Made by a program: the position numbers and the translations under genes. Positions 35,791 through 45,380 of a stretch of DNA of 64,000 nt are shown one piece after another (the first letter of the stretch is position 1; every line of letters begins with the position of its first letter). Origin of the DNA: Formosa algae. Lineage in GTDB: Bacteria > Bacteroidota > Bacteroidia > Flavobacteriales > Flavobacteriaceae. The notes under the pieces are model-generated. The model searched no databases and was not told where the DNA came from. It saw nothing but the letters and a program-made list of their open reading frames with translations. The stretch spans positions 51,063 to 115,062 of the forward strand of contig NZ_LMAK01000073.1 in the NCBI RefSeq assembly GCF_001439665.1, in the 5' to 3' direction.

Positions 35791-36849
35791 ATGTATAAAA
35801 ACCCAAAATCTTATCTTGCTTTTTCTCTAATTCCTGTGTATTTCCTTGTGAAATTCTTCTCGAATTATCCTGAAATTATAGAACAGTATTACAGTAATGG
35901 AATATATCCATATCTTTCTAAAATCTTACGCTATGGTTTAGGCTGGATTCCGTTCTCTTTTGGCGATTTGGTTTATGCTCTTGGAGTGGTTTACCTTGTG
36001 AGATGGATTATTGTAAACAGAAAACGTATTTATACAGATACTCAGTTTTGGCTTATTGACATTTTATCTGCTGTAACTTTAATTTATTTTGCATTCCATA
36101 TGTTTTGGGGGATGAACTATTACCGTTTACCGCTTCATGTCAATTTAAATTTAGAGGCCGATTATACTACGGAACAATTACTAACTGTGACAGATTTATT
36201 AATTGAAAAAACCAATACACTACAGTTAGAAATTACTAAAAATGATACGTTAAAAGTAGAAATGCCTTATAGCAAATCGGAAATCATGAAACGTTCTGAA
36301 GCGGGTTACAAAAATCTTGAGGCTCAATATCCGCATTTAAAATATCATCCGCAAAGCATTAAAAAATCGTTATTTAGTGTCCCATTAACATACATGGGCT
36401 TTAGTGGATATTTAAACCCATTAACTAACGAAGCCCAAGTAGATTATTTAATTCCGAGTTATAAATTCCCAACTACATCTGCACACGAAATGGCTCATCA
36501 ATTAGGCTATGCTGCAGAAAACGAAGCTAATTTTATTGGTTGTTTAGCCACCATAAATAACGACGATATTTACATGAAATACTCTGGTTATGCCTTTGGC
36601 TTACGCCATTGTTTAAATGAAATTTACCGTCGTAATCCCGAACAATACGAGATTATTATTAAAAAAGTACATGTTGGTGTCTTAAAGAATTACGAAGAAA
36701 CTCGCTTGTTTTGGGAAAGCTATCAAAACCCTCTAGAGCCCCTTTTTAAAATGAGTTACAACTCGTATTTAAAAGCCAATAATCAGGCTAAAGGCATGGA
36801 AAGTTACAGTTATGTGGTTGCACTATTAGTAAACTATTTTAATGAATAA
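35791..36849 (+). CDS. DUF3810 membrane protein with zinc-protease motif
   Basis: This 352-residue protein has three N-terminal membrane helices (about 8-25, 50-72, 85-110). A soluble domain then carries HEMAH at 232-236 and a downstream ENEANF at about 243, the arrangement of a gluzincin-type HExxH metalloprotease. DUF3810 is uncharacterised; peptidase activity is inferred from the motif. The plus-strand -7 box ends only 4 bases before the ATG, so the message may be nearly leaderless. It is not obviously linked with its neighbours. Confidence 0.87.
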   Translation: MYKNPKSYLAFSLIPVYFLVKFFSNYPEIIEQYYSNGIYPYLSKILRYGLGWIPFSFGDLVYALGVVYLVRWIIVNRKRIYTDTQFWLIDILSAVTLIYFAFHMFWGMNYYRLPLHVNLNLEADYTTEQLLTVTDLLIEKTNTLQLEITKNDTLKVEMPYSKSEIMKRSEAGYKNLEAQYPHLKYHPQSIKKSLFSVPLTYMGFSGYLNPLTNEAQVDYLIPSYKFPTTSAHEMAHQLGYAAENEANFIGCLATINNDDIYMKYSGYAFGLRHCLNEIYRRNPEQYEIIIKKVHVGVLKNYEETRLFWESYQNPLEPLFKMSYNSYLKANNQAKGMESYSYVVALLVNYFNE

Positions 36850-36862
36850 CTTGTAAAACAAC

Positions 36863-36902
36863 AAATGTTAACAACTCCATATCAGGGACTTTGTTAACAT
36901 TT
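36863..36902. repeat. Perfect 12-base inverted repeat between convergent genes
   Basis: AAATGTTAACAA (36863-36874) and TTGTTAACATTT (36891-36902) are separated by 16 bases. It sits between the convergent DUF3810 and DUF6503 genes. It could be a bidirectional terminator without strong T-runs. Confidence 0.5.
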
Positions 36903-36930
36903 ATCAATATAAAATTAAATCTGTAAAGTA

Positions 36931-37737
36931 TTATTCTACAACTTCAGCACTCTCAGGGGTTTCATAAAACGAAGCCTCTTGTTTAGCTTTAGAAAGACTG
37001 ACATCAGAAAATACAACTTCATTTCTCATGTCTACAGGTTTTCCTTCTACAACATTAAACCACTGTATAGATTTTGGTAATTTTACACCATTTACATCTT
37101 GCCAATTTGCATACTTTATATAGTTGAATTTTTTACTTTTCTCTTTAGTAAAATAAGTCATGGTATAAGCCAACCATGCCATTTGGTACGTTCCTGGATT
37201 GTAATATAAAATATATTCGTCTTCTGGAGACTCTCCCACTCCTGCTCCGTAAGAAATCTGAATACCTGGATATTCTACACCTTCATATACTAAGGGTGCT
37301 ACATCTGTATAGGTAATCCCATCATCTGATAATACGAAAGGCATCGCATAGAAATAAAACATTAAATTATAATACAACTTAGGCTTTCCTTTATAAGCTG
37401 TTGTATCTTTAGCTTGTAACCACACCGCTTTACCATCAAATCCTAAAACGTGGTTAGGCATATCTATATGTGCTTTTCTACTTTTTAAATCTGTAGTAGT
37501 CACTTCTGCGCCGTTTGGTTTCTCCATGGTAAATGCCAATGTATGCATCGCATTCCAAGTTTCTAAACCGCCATGAGCTTCAAATACTTTAGAGATCTGT
37601 TCTGGATAAGATTTTTCCATAACCTGTTTTGGAGCTTCAACTTCTTCTGCAGGCATTGGGGTTGTGTTTTCTTTTTCTGATGCTTGCTTACAAGATGCAA
37701 AGGCAACAATAAATAAAAGTAGTAAGGTGTTTTTCAT
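36931..37737 (-). CDS. DUF6503 family lipoprotein
   Basis: This 268-residue lipoprotein has the signal peptide VAFASC (lipid Cys16) and a Glu/Pro-rich spacer. A beta-rich domain follows (about 45-255), opening with EQISKVFEAHGGLETWNAMHT split over a helix, which is typical of DUF6503 and resembles LolA-like open barrels. The function is unknown and the envelope location is predicted. It is transcribed alone, away from the divergent TrmH-type gene. Confidence 0.82.
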   Translation of the reverse strand: MKNTLLLLFIVAFASCKQASEKENTTPMPAEEVEAPKQVMEKSYPEQISKVFEAHGGLETWNAMHTLAFTMEKPNGAEVTTTDLKSRKAHIDMPNHVLGFDGKAVWLQAKDTTAYKGKPKLYYNLMFYFYAMPFVLSDDGITYTDVAPLVYEGVEYPGIQISYGAGVGESPEDEYILYYNPGTYQMAWLAYTMTYFTKEKSKKFNYIKYANWQDVNGVKLPKSIQWFNVVEGKPVDMRNEVVFSDVSLSKAKQEASFYETPESAEVVE

Positions 37738-37822
37738 AAGTGTTTATAATGATTTATTGTCTTTGACGAATTCAAAAGGCATTAATTACATGGAAAACAT
37801 TTACTTTTGTTTTTTTTAGGTT

Positions 37823-38617
37823 ATGAAAGACATTACAAGCACCCAAAATAGTTATATTAAACAGTTAGTACAGCTCAAAGAGAAATCTCGAGACCGTAAG
37901 AAATCGGGATTATTTTTAATCGAAGGGCAGCGTGAAATTACACTGGCATTAAAAGGACATTACACTATTGATACCCTTTTATTTTGCAACGATTTTATTG
38001 AAGTTAACCAAATTGAAACGTTAACTACTTCTCAAACAGAAATTATTCAAGTTTCTAAAGATGTATATCAGAAATTAGCATATCGAGACACTACCGAAGG
38101 TGTTATAGCTGTGGCTAAGTCGAAAACTTTAGACTTAACAGATTTGACTTTCGATAAACCTAACCCGTTAATTTTAATTGCTGAAGCTCCCGAAAAACCA
38201 GGTAATATTGGAGCCTTGTTAAGAACTGCAGATGCAGCAAATATTGATGCGTTTATTATTGCAAACCCTAAAACCGACTTATACAATCCTAATATTATCC
38301 GTTCTAGCGTGGGTTGTGTATTTACAAATCAGGTGGCTTCTGGAAGTACAACAGATATAATTTCATTTTTAAAATCGAAAGACATTCATATATTTTGTGC
38401 CGCTTTACAAGCTTCTAAACCGTACCATACACAAGATTTTACAACGGCTACAGCTTTGGTTGTTGGTACCGAAGCAACTGGTTTAAGTACAGCATGGCGA
38501 GATCATGCAACACAAAATATTATTATTCCTATGCAAGGCGAAATAGATTCCATGAATGTATCTGTGGCCGCAGGTATTTTAGTTTTCGAAGCCAAGCGTC
38601 AGCGTCAATTCGCTTAA
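37823..38617 (+). CDS. TrmH/SpoU-family RNA 2'-O-methyltransferase
   Basis: This 264-residue enzyme methylates a ribose 2'-OH in rRNA or tRNA with S-adenosylmethionine. It has an N-terminal substrate-binding domain (KEKSRDRKKSGLFLIEG at about 18-34) and a C-terminal SPOUT knot domain. The knot motifs are EKPGNIGALLRTADAA (about 120-135), the IRSSVG motif (about 158), GTEATGL (about 214) and MNVSVAAGILVFE (about 244-256). It is close to RlmB/TsnR, but the target nucleotide cannot be read. A -7-like TACTTTTG lies at 37802-37809. Confidence 0.92.
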   Translation: MKDITSTQNSYIKQLVQLKEKSRDRKKSGLFLIEGQREITLALKGHYTIDTLLFCNDFIEVNQIETLTTSQTEIIQVSKDVYQKLAYRDTTEGVIAVAKSKTLDLTDLTFDKPNPLILIAEAPEKPGNIGALLRTADAANIDAFIIANPKTDLYNPNIIRSSVGCVFTNQVASGSTTDIISFLKSKDIHIFCAALQASKPYHTQDFTTATALVVGTEATGLSTAWRDHATQNIIIPMQGEIDSMNVSVAAGILVFEAKRQRQFA

Positions 38618-38644
38618 TACCATTAAACTCCTATCCCCTTATTT

Positions 38645-39880
38645 ATGACAGCAACTACGCTTTTCTATATTATAATTGCCTTGATTCTTATTGATTTTAT
38701 AGTCGATAAAATTCTAGACGCCTTAAATGCAAAACATTTTAATGATGCATTACCTGCAGAATTACAAGATGTTTACGATACTGAAGAGTATAAAAAATCG
38801 CAACGTTATAAAGCGACTAATTATAAGTTTGGACTCATCACCTCTGGGTTTTCATTAGTTTTAACGTTAGCGTTTTTATTTTTAGATGGGTTTGAATTTG
38901 TAGATAATTTTGCGAGAAGCCTGAGTGATAATGCCATTGTAATTGCCATTATATTTTTTGGAATAATAATGATGGGAAGTGATATTTTAACCACGCCTTT
39001 TGCCTACTACCAAACTTTTGTAATTGAAGAACAATTCGGGTTTAATAAAACTACAAAAACCACATTTTTAATCGATAAAATAAAAGGTTGGCTGATGTTA
39101 GCTCTAATTGGTGGCGGAATTCTAGCTTTAATTATCTGGTTTTATGACATTGCAGGCAAACACTTTTGGTTGTATGCTTGGGCCTTAGTAGCCGTATTTA
39201 GCTTGTTTCTAAACATGTTTTATGCCAAATTAATTGTGCCTTTATTTAATAAACAAACGCCTTTAGAAAACGGAAGTTTGCGAGAAAAAATATCTGATTA
39301 CGCTAAAACGGTTGGCTTTAAATTGGATAACATTTTTGTTATTGATGGCTCTAAACGCAGTACCAAAGCCAATGCGTATTTTTCTGGGTTTGGAAGCGAA
39401 AAACGTGTCACCCTTTACGATACTTTAATTAACGATTTAAGTGAAGATGAAATTGTTGCAGTATTAGCTCACGAGGTGGGACATTATAAAAAGAAACATA
39501 TTGTGTTTAACTTGGTCGCTTCTATTTTACTTACAGGTTTAACCTTATTTATCTTATCTTTATTCATCTCAAATCCTTTATTATCTCAAGCTATCGGTGT
39601 AGACACACCTAGTTTTCATGTAGGCTTAATTGCATTCGGGTTATTATACAGTCCTATAAGCGAAATTACGAGTTTAATAATGAATGTGTTCTCGCGTAAA
39701 TTTGAATACCAAGCAGACGATTATGCTAAAGCGACTTATAATGCTAAAGACTTAATAACATCACTTAAAAAACTATCTAAAACGAGTTTAAGTAATTTAA
39801 CACCACATCCTGCTTACGTGTTTATGCACTACTCTCACCCAACTTTATTTAGTAGAATTCAGAATTTAAAACGTCGCTAA
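38645..39880 (+). CDS. M48-family CAAX-protease-like membrane metallopeptidase
   Basis: This 411-residue integral membrane protease resembles Ste24/HtpX. It has membrane helices at the N-terminus, in the middle and after the active site. The zinc motif HEVGH is at 276-280, with the third ligand in FEYQADDYA at about 357. The DGSKRSTKANAYFSGFG block (about 233-249) is the Ste24-type signature. It probably cleaves membrane proteins for quality control. It follows the TrmH-type gene after 27 bases on the same strand. Confidence 0.92.
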   Translation: MTATTLFYIIIALILIDFIVDKILDALNAKHFNDALPAELQDVYDTEEYKKSQRYKATNYKFGLITSGFSLVLTLAFLFLDGFEFVDNFARSLSDNAIVIAIIFFGIIMMGSDILTTPFAYYQTFVIEEQFGFNKTTKTTFLIDKIKGWLMLALIGGGILALIIWFYDIAGKHFWLYAWALVAVFSLFLNMFYAKLIVPLFNKQTPLENGSLREKISDYAKTVGFKLDNIFVIDGSKRSTKANAYFSGFGSEKRVTLYDTLINDLSEDEIVAVLAHEVGHYKKKHIVFNLVASILLTGLTLFILSLFISNPLLSQAIGVDTPSFHVGLIAFGLLYSPISEITSLIMNVFSRKFEYQADDYAKATYNAKDLITSLKKLSKTSLSNLTPHPAYVFMHYSHPTLFSRIQNLKRR

Positions 39881-39891
39881 ATACTGAACAT

Positions 39892-41349
39892 TTAAAGTAA
39901 AGGCGATAATAATCGAGCTAATTTTTCAAGCAATTCATGATACCATGAACGGTCTAACCAACGTTCTAAATCTATTTCTTCGGCATCGTTTAAATCGTCT
40001 TCAAAAGCATCTTGAAGTTTTTTATTTACACCTTTATCGTAAATAATAGCATTCACTTCAAAATTTAAATCGAAGCTTCGCATATCCATATTTGCAGATC
40101 CAACAATGGCTATTTCATCGTCTATAGCCATCGTTTTAGAATGAATAAAACCTTTGGTATAGCGATAGATTTGGACTCCAGATTTTAACAATTCTTCGTA
40201 ATACGAACTTGCTGCTGCATTCACAACATTAGAATCTGAAACTTTTGGCACCAATAATTTCACACTAACTCCACTCATAGCTGCAATACATAGCGCATCC
40301 ATAATACTTTCGTTTGGCACAAAATAAGGCGTAGTTATTAATATTTGTTCTTCTGCTAGACTTATAGCTTGTAATAAAGAATACAAAATAGTTGGCGTTT
40401 CGGAATCTGGACCGCTAGCAGCAATTTGTATGGCCACATTGCCTTGTGTTTCAAAAGAATCTAAATCTGGAAAAAAATTACCTTCAGGTTCTAAACTACA
40501 ATCGGCACAAAAATTCCAATCGCATAAAAACAGATATTGTAAATACCATACTGCTGGACCATGAATTTTTAAATGGGTATCTCTCCAAAACGGAAAAGGT
40601 TTAGTTTTAATAGCATTAGTATAGGTGTCACTCACATTTATTCCACCAACAAAACCAATACGACCATCTATAACAATAATTTTTCTGTGGTTTCTATAAT
40701 TCATTCGGTTGGCCAAATAAATCAGTTTAATTTTATAAAACGGATAGGCTTCAATACCAGCTTCACGTAAGCGATACACTAAACTTTTACGAATAGAACT
40801 GCTCCCGTAATCGTCGTACATAAACTTAACAGTAACCCCTTCTTTGGCTTTTTTAATTAAAAGCTCTTCTATTTTCCGCCCCACAACATCTTCTGTAAAT
40901 ACATAATATTCAATGTGAATATGATGTTTTGCGGCTTCAATAGCTTTAAATACTTCTGGGAATTTCGTTTCGCCATTGATTAATAAATCGACTTCATTTT
41001 TATTGGTTAACGGACTAGAAATATCTTTGAATAACAAACGGATTAACTTTTTATTAGACTCTAAAAGCGATCCTTTGTTTTTAATAATTTGTTTTGCGTA
41101 ATGCTGAAGTTGAAGTTCTAATTTTCGCTCAAACTCAATATTACTAAACAATTTTTTACTGTAAATTCTACTATTTCTATAGTTTACACCGAAAGAAAAA
41201 TAAAATATAATTCCTATAAAAGGAATAAAGATAACCACCAACAAATAGGACAATGTCTTGGTGATATGATTGGTATCATAAATCACGCGTAAACACACTA
41301 TTCCAACTATTATTAAATATACAATCTGAAAAATAAAAAGCCAATCCAT
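39892..41349 (-). CDS. cls: Cardiolipin synthase
   Basis: Cls condenses two phosphatidylglycerol molecules to cardiolipin and glycerol. The 485-residue protein has two N-terminal membrane helices (about 4-24 and 35-55) and two phospholipase D domains. The HKD motifs are NHRKIIVIDGRIGFVGG at about 217 and HSKTMAIDDEIAIVGSANMD at about 401, both with intact His, Lys and Asp. The length matches bacterial ClsA. It starts 2 bases after the stop of the upstream glycosyltransferase gene, so the two are co-transcribed. Confidence 0.94.
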   Translation of the reverse strand: MDWLFIFQIVYLIIVGIVCLRVIYDTNHITKTLSYLLVVIFIPFIGIIFYFSFGVNYRNSRIYSKKLFSNIEFERKLELQLQHYAKQIIKNKGSLLESNKKLIRLLFKDISSPLTNKNEVDLLINGETKFPEVFKAIEAAKHHIHIEYYVFTEDVVGRKIEELLIKKAKEGVTVKFMYDDYGSSSIRKSLVYRLREAGIEAYPFYKIKLIYLANRMNYRNHRKIIVIDGRIGFVGGINVSDTYTNAIKTKPFPFWRDTHLKIHGPAVWYLQYLFLCDWNFCADCSLEPEGNFFPDLDSFETQGNVAIQIAASGPDSETPTILYSLLQAISLAEEQILITTPYFVPNESIMDALCIAAMSGVSVKLLVPKVSDSNVVNAAASSYYEELLKSGVQIYRYTKGFIHSKTMAIDDEIAIVGSANMDMRSFDLNFEVNAIIYDKGVNKKLQDAFEDDLNDAEEIDLERWLDRSWYHELLEKLARLLSPLL

Positions 41350-41351
41350 AC

Positions 41352-42596
41352 CTATATATTGCTAATGTGTTTGTTTTTTTCTTCAATCCAACGCGACATA
41401 AATTTTGTGCTTTGCATGCTGTGATGTTGCAACATACTACCTGTAAAATTATATAAACGATGTGCTGCTAATGTACTTGTAACCGCTTTTATACGATCTA
41501 TAAACTGTTGCTGAAAGTACAACTTATTAAAACGCAAATTTAAAACTTGATATCCTAATTGTTGTTTTTCATTCCAATAGGCCTCATTTTGATATAAGTC
41601 TACTATATTCTCAACAAATATGTCAGGATCATCTTCTATAAAACCATTAGGTATCATAGCTCCAAACATACCTTCTGCTGCTATAGAAGACATGGCACAA
41701 GGCGTACCATTCGCCATAGCATCTACCAATTTCCCTTTTAAACCAGCTCCAAAAACTAATGGAGCTATACAGATTTTTGCCTGCTGCATAACCGCATTCA
41801 CGTCCTCGGCAAAGCCTTTTATAAAAAAACGATCTTTAGGTTGATGCAATTGAGTGACTTTTTGTGAAGCATAAGCCCCGTAAATATGTAATTCTGCGTT
41901 TGGTAATTGAGCTTTAATTAATGGCCAAAGTGTTTGCTTTAAATATAAAACCGACTGGTAATTTGGCTCATGTAAAAAATTACCAATAGTTACAATATGT
42001 TGACGTTCATTAAAAGCAGGTAATTTATTTTGATGCGCTTCTAAACTACCATCTAACATAAACGGCACATAAAGCAATAAATTTGATGGCACATTAAATT
42101 TCTGAGTCAACAATTCAATTTCAACTTCCGAGATCATAAGGCTAATGTCACACCTATAAATACTCGCTATTTCTCTTTTAGCAACATCATTAAATAAATA
42201 GGTGTCATTAAACTCGACCTGATCTTTATACGCTTGTTGTCTTCCTTTTCTTAAAGCATGTAAATCTTCGGTATCTAGAATTTTTAGAGCATTTGGGCAA
42301 CATGCGGTGACACGCCAACCAAATTGTTCTTCCATCATAAACCGATCAAAAATTACAATATCCGGCTGTAATTTGGTGATAAAATCGTCGAAACTTGAAT
42401 CGTTTAAAGCAATTACTTGTTCCTCTATATCTAAGGATTTTAAATCTGAAGCTTGATTAGATTTACTACTCGGGCTAGAAAATGTAATGTGGTAGTTTTG
42501 TAATTGGAAGGTATTAATAAGCTGTAACATTCTGCTTCCTGCAGCAGACGATTTTGGCTCGGGCCATACAAAACCAATAATTAAAACATGTTTCAT
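41352..42596 (-). CDS. GT4-like glycosyltransferase
   Basis: This 414-residue GT-B enzyme opens with a Rossmann strand and Gly-rich turn (VLIIGFVWPEPKSSAAGSRM). Its C-terminal donor-binding domain contains APLVFGAGLKGKLVDAMANG (about 283-302), the E/D-x7-E type region of family 4. Donor and acceptor are unknown; a cell-surface glycan is likely. It sits between the haem-binding protein (3 bases away) and cls, on one minus-strand transcript. Confidence 0.85.
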   Translation of the reverse strand: MKHVLIIGFVWPEPKSSAAGSRMLQLINTFQLQNYHITFSSPSSKSNQASDLKSLDIEEQVIALNDSSFDDFITKLQPDIVIFDRFMMEEQFGWRVTACCPNALKILDTEDLHALRKGRQQAYKDQVEFNDTYLFNDVAKREIASIYRCDISLMISEVEIELLTQKFNVPSNLLLYVPFMLDGSLEAHQNKLPAFNERQHIVTIGNFLHEPNYQSVLYLKQTLWPLIKAQLPNAELHIYGAYASQKVTQLHQPKDRFFIKGFAEDVNAVMQQAKICIAPLVFGAGLKGKLVDAMANGTPCAMSSIAAEGMFGAMIPNGFIEDDPDIFVENIVDLYQNEAYWNEKQQLGYQVLNLRFNKLYFQQQFIDRIKAVTSTLAAHRLYNFTGSMLQHHSMQSTKFMSRWIEEKNKHISNI

Positions 42597-42599
42597 AAA

Positions 42600-43073
42600 T
42601 TATTCTGGCTGGGGCATTAAAGTAAATTTAATTCGGACATGTTCTGCCCATTCTTTAACAGAGACAATGTCTGCATCTGAAAGTTTAGCATTCGTATGTA
42701 TTAGTGTATACGATTCTAAAGGCATTTCTTTTGCTTCAACCAGCTCTATTAACTCTTCAAATTTATGGTCTTTTTTCTTAATAGAATAGCTATTCCATTT
42801 ACTAAAATCTAAATGTTTTTTACCATCATTAACATGTTCTGCCATCCAATAATTTACAGGTGTAATTTTATTGTACCAAGGATAACGGGTATAACTACTA
42901 TGGCAATCGTAACAACCTTCTTCTAAAATAGTTGCAACACGTTCTCGCGGATTGGTCTCTTCAAGAAAAGGTTGTACAGATACCAAATCTCCCGTATTTT
43001 GTTCAGGCCCAAAAAATTGAGCAATTACAAAAACAACCAAAAGTAACATCAATATTTTCTTAAGACTTTTCAT
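42600..43073 (-). CDS. Haem-binding domain protein (single CxxCH, membrane-anchored)
   Basis: This 157-residue protein has an N-terminal membrane anchor or signal segment (about 6-21). A haem-binding domain follows with CYDCH at 54-58 and SSYTRYPWYNKITPVNYW directly after it, the pattern of the haem-binding family found next to cytochromes in Bacteroidota. Covalent haem c attachment in the periplasm is expected. I chose the ATG at 43073 (MKSLKKILM); the frame is open 21 codons further but without a sensible signal. It is the first gene of a minus-strand set with the glycosyltransferase and cls. Confidence 0.87.
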   Translation of the reverse strand: MKSLKKILMLLLVVFVIAQFFGPEQNTGDLVSVQPFLEETNPRERVATILEEGCYDCHSSYTRYPWYNKITPVNYWMAEHVNDGKKHLDFSKWNSYSIKKKDHKFEELIELVEAKEMPLESYTLIHTNAKLSDADIVSVKEWAEHVRIKFTLMPQPE

Positions 43074-43109
43074 TTCTTTAAATTTATGAATTAAAAGTAT
43101 AACATTTAA

Positions 43110-43679
43110 GTGACTACAACGCAACTTTACGAACAATTAAATACCGTAAATCACTCCCGAGAAAAGCGGTTGTATTTTGCACATATGCTTTTAGCAGAAC
43201 CTAAGTTAATACCTAGTGTTTTAGATCTTTTATTTAAAACCGACGATAAATTATCTTGTAAAGCCGCATGGATTTTAGAATTTATGTGTGGCGAAAATTT
43301 AGAAGCCTTACTCCCGCACATAGATAGGTTTACATTACACATGCACACGGTTTATCTAGATTCTGCGGTGCGTCCGGTAGCCAAAATTTGCGAGTATTTA
43401 GCTAAGGCTAATCACGATACTAAAAACACAACACTAAGAACTGCTTTAAAAACAATACATAAAGAGCGTATAATTTCTGTGTGCTTTGACTATATGATAA
43501 ACGATGAAAAAATAGCACCAAAAGCGTATAGTATGCAAACGCTCTATCTTTTAGGTTTAGAATTTGATTGGATTCATCCTGAATTGGCACAAATTTTAGA
43601 ACAGGATTTCCACATGCAAAGTTCCGGATATAAAGCCAGAGCGAAGCAAATTTTAAAACAAATACGTACTAAAAAATAA
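43110..43679 (+). CDS. Helical-repeat (HEAT-like) conserved hypothetical protein
   Basis: This 189-residue cytosolic, all-helical protein has helix pairs such as LSCKAAWILEFMCGENLEAL that resemble HEAT/armadillo repeats. No catalytic motif is visible. The GTG at 43110 is the likely start, since the next ATG is at codon 26 and would remove the first helices. It lies 110 bases before purB on the same strand and diverges from the haem-binding gene. A protein-protein interaction role is inferred from the fold only. Confidence 0.78.
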   Translation: MTTTQLYEQLNTVNHSREKRLYFAHMLLAEPKLIPSVLDLLFKTDDKLSCKAAWILEFMCGENLEALLPHIDRFTLHMHTVYLDSAVRPVAKICEYLAKANHDTKNTTLRTALKTIHKERIISVCFDYMINDEKIAPKAYSMQTLYLLGLEFDWIHPELAQILEQDFHMQSSGYKARAKQILKQIRTKK

Positions 43680-43789
43680 AATACCTATAGGGACTTAGCT
43701 TATAAATATTTAATAAAAACCTTTTATAATATCATCAAAAAAAGGGAACGAAATGCTTATATTAGCGGCTTTAAAAAAAACCACAACAC

Positions 43790-45133
43790 ATGTCAATATC
43801 AACACTTAATGCAATCTCACCTATTGATGGTCGCTATAGAAGTAAAACAAGTGATTTAGCTCCTTATTTTTCTGAAGAAGCTTTAATTAAATATAGAGTT
43901 CAAGTAGAAATTGAATACTTTATTGCACTTTGCGAAATTCCTTTACCACAACTTAAAGCGTTTAACAGCGCCCTTTTTGGCGATTTACGCGAGATTTACA
44001 AAACATTTTCTACAGAAGATGCTTTGGCTATTAAAAAAATTGAAAGTGTTACCAACCACGATGTTAAGGCTGTTGAATACTTTATTAAAGAAAAATTTGA
44101 TGCTTTAAATATTTCAGAATTTAAAGAGTTTATCCATTTCGGATTAACGTCTCAAGATATTAATAACACCGCTATTCCGTTAAGTATTAAAGAAGCTTTA
44201 CACGAGGTGTACATTCCTAAATTTTTAGCTTTAAAAGAAAAGTTAGAAAGTTTAGTCCAAGAATGGAGCGATGTCCCAATGTTAGCTAGAACACACGGAC
44301 AACCAGCGTCTCCAACACGTTTAGGTAAAGAAATAGACGTTTTTGTTGTCAGATTAAATGAGCAATTTAAATTATTAGAAGGCATTCCTCATGCTGCTAA
44401 ATTTGGTGGTGCTACAGGAAATTACAATGCCCATAATGTCGCTTATAAGTCTATTGATTGGAAACAATTTGGAAATCGTTTCGTACAAGATATTTTAGGA
44501 TTACACCATTCTTTCCCTACTACTCAAATAGAACATTACGACCATATGGCTGCGTTATTTGATAACGTAAAACGCATAAATAACATTATAATCGATTTAG
44601 ATCGCGATGTGTGGACGTATGTGTCCATGGATTATTTTAAACAACGTATTAAAGCAGGAGAAGTAGGAAGTTCTGCTATGCCACATAAAGTTAATCCTAT
44701 CGATTTTGAAAATAGTGAAGGAAATTTAGGTATGGCCAATGCTGTATTTGAATACCTTGCTGGAAAATTACCTATCTCAAGATTACAACGTGATCTTACA
44801 GATAGTACTGTATTAAGAAATGTTGGTGTACCTTTCGGACATACATTAATAGGATTTGAATCGACATTAAAAGGATTAAACAAATTACTTTTAAACAAAG
44901 ATAAATTTGCTTTAGATTTAGAAAACAATTGGCCTGTAGTTGCAGAAGCTATTCAAACCATTTTACGTCGTGAAGGGTATCCAAACCCTTATGAAGCGTT
45001 AAAAGGGTTAACGCGTACTAACGAAAAAATTAATCAATTATCTATTTCTAACTTTATTGATACGTTAGAAGTTTCTGATGACATTAAAGCTGAATTAAAA
45101 GAGATTACGCCAAGTAATTACACCGGAATATAA
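43790..45133 (+). CDS. purB: Adenylosuccinate lyase
   Basis: PurB acts twice in purine synthesis, converting SAICAR to AICAR and adenylosuccinate to AMP, each with release of fumarate. The 447-residue protein of the fumarase/aspartase superfamily has SPIDGRYRSKT at 10-20, MLARTHGQPASPT at about 164-176 and the signature SSAMPHKVNPIDFENSEG at about 294-311. It is complete. A small membrane protein gene follows after 13 bases. purC is in the same window at 62-63 kb but is not linked. Confidence 0.96.
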   Translation: MSISTLNAISPIDGRYRSKTSDLAPYFSEEALIKYRVQVEIEYFIALCEIPLPQLKAFNSALFGDLREIYKTFSTEDALAIKKIESVTNHDVKAVEYFIKEKFDALNISEFKEFIHFGLTSQDINNTAIPLSIKEALHEVYIPKFLALKEKLESLVQEWSDVPMLARTHGQPASPTRLGKEIDVFVVRLNEQFKLLEGIPHAAKFGGATGNYNAHNVAYKSIDWKQFGNRFVQDILGLHHSFPTTQIEHYDHMAALFDNVKRINNIIIDLDRDVWTYVSMDYFKQRIKAGEVGSSAMPHKVNPIDFENSEGNLGMANAVFEYLAGKLPISRLQRDLTDSTVLRNVGVPFGHTLIGFESTLKGLNKLLLNKDKFALDLENNWPVVAEAIQTILRREGYPNPYEALKGLTRTNEKINQLSISNFIDTLEVSDDIKAELKEITPSNYTGI

Positions 45134-45146
45134 TATTAACAACGAT

Positions 45147-45362
45147 ATGCTTTCAGATAAAACCTCCTTTATACTCTGTGTACTAGTTGCACTAGGATTC
45201 TCTATTACAGGGATTTTAGATTTATTAGACAATTTTGTTGTCGTTACACTATTACTGTTGGGATTCCTTCTGGTAGTTGTAAATTTATTTACACATGATA
45301 AAATACAAGTCGATGAATACGAAAAGCCTGAAACCACAGAAGAGGATTTTGAAATGTATTAA
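45147..45362 (+). CDS. Small membrane protein downstream of purB
   Basis: This 71-residue protein has two hydrophobic helices (about 7-27 and 30-48) and an acidic tail. No family is recognised. It is placed 13 bases after purB and directly before a bidirectional terminator, so it is a credible last gene of the purB transcript. Confidence 0.65.
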   Translation: MLSDKTSFILCVLVALGFSITGILDLLDNFVVVTLLLLGFLLVVVNLFTHDKIQVDEYEKPETTEEDFEMY

Positions 45363-45380
45363 ACACAATATATAATTCAC

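Noticed and set aside
43110..45133. The helical protein as a split or duplicated piece of adenylosuccinate lyase
   Set aside because: PurB is full length with all its motifs, and the upstream protein has no lyase signature.
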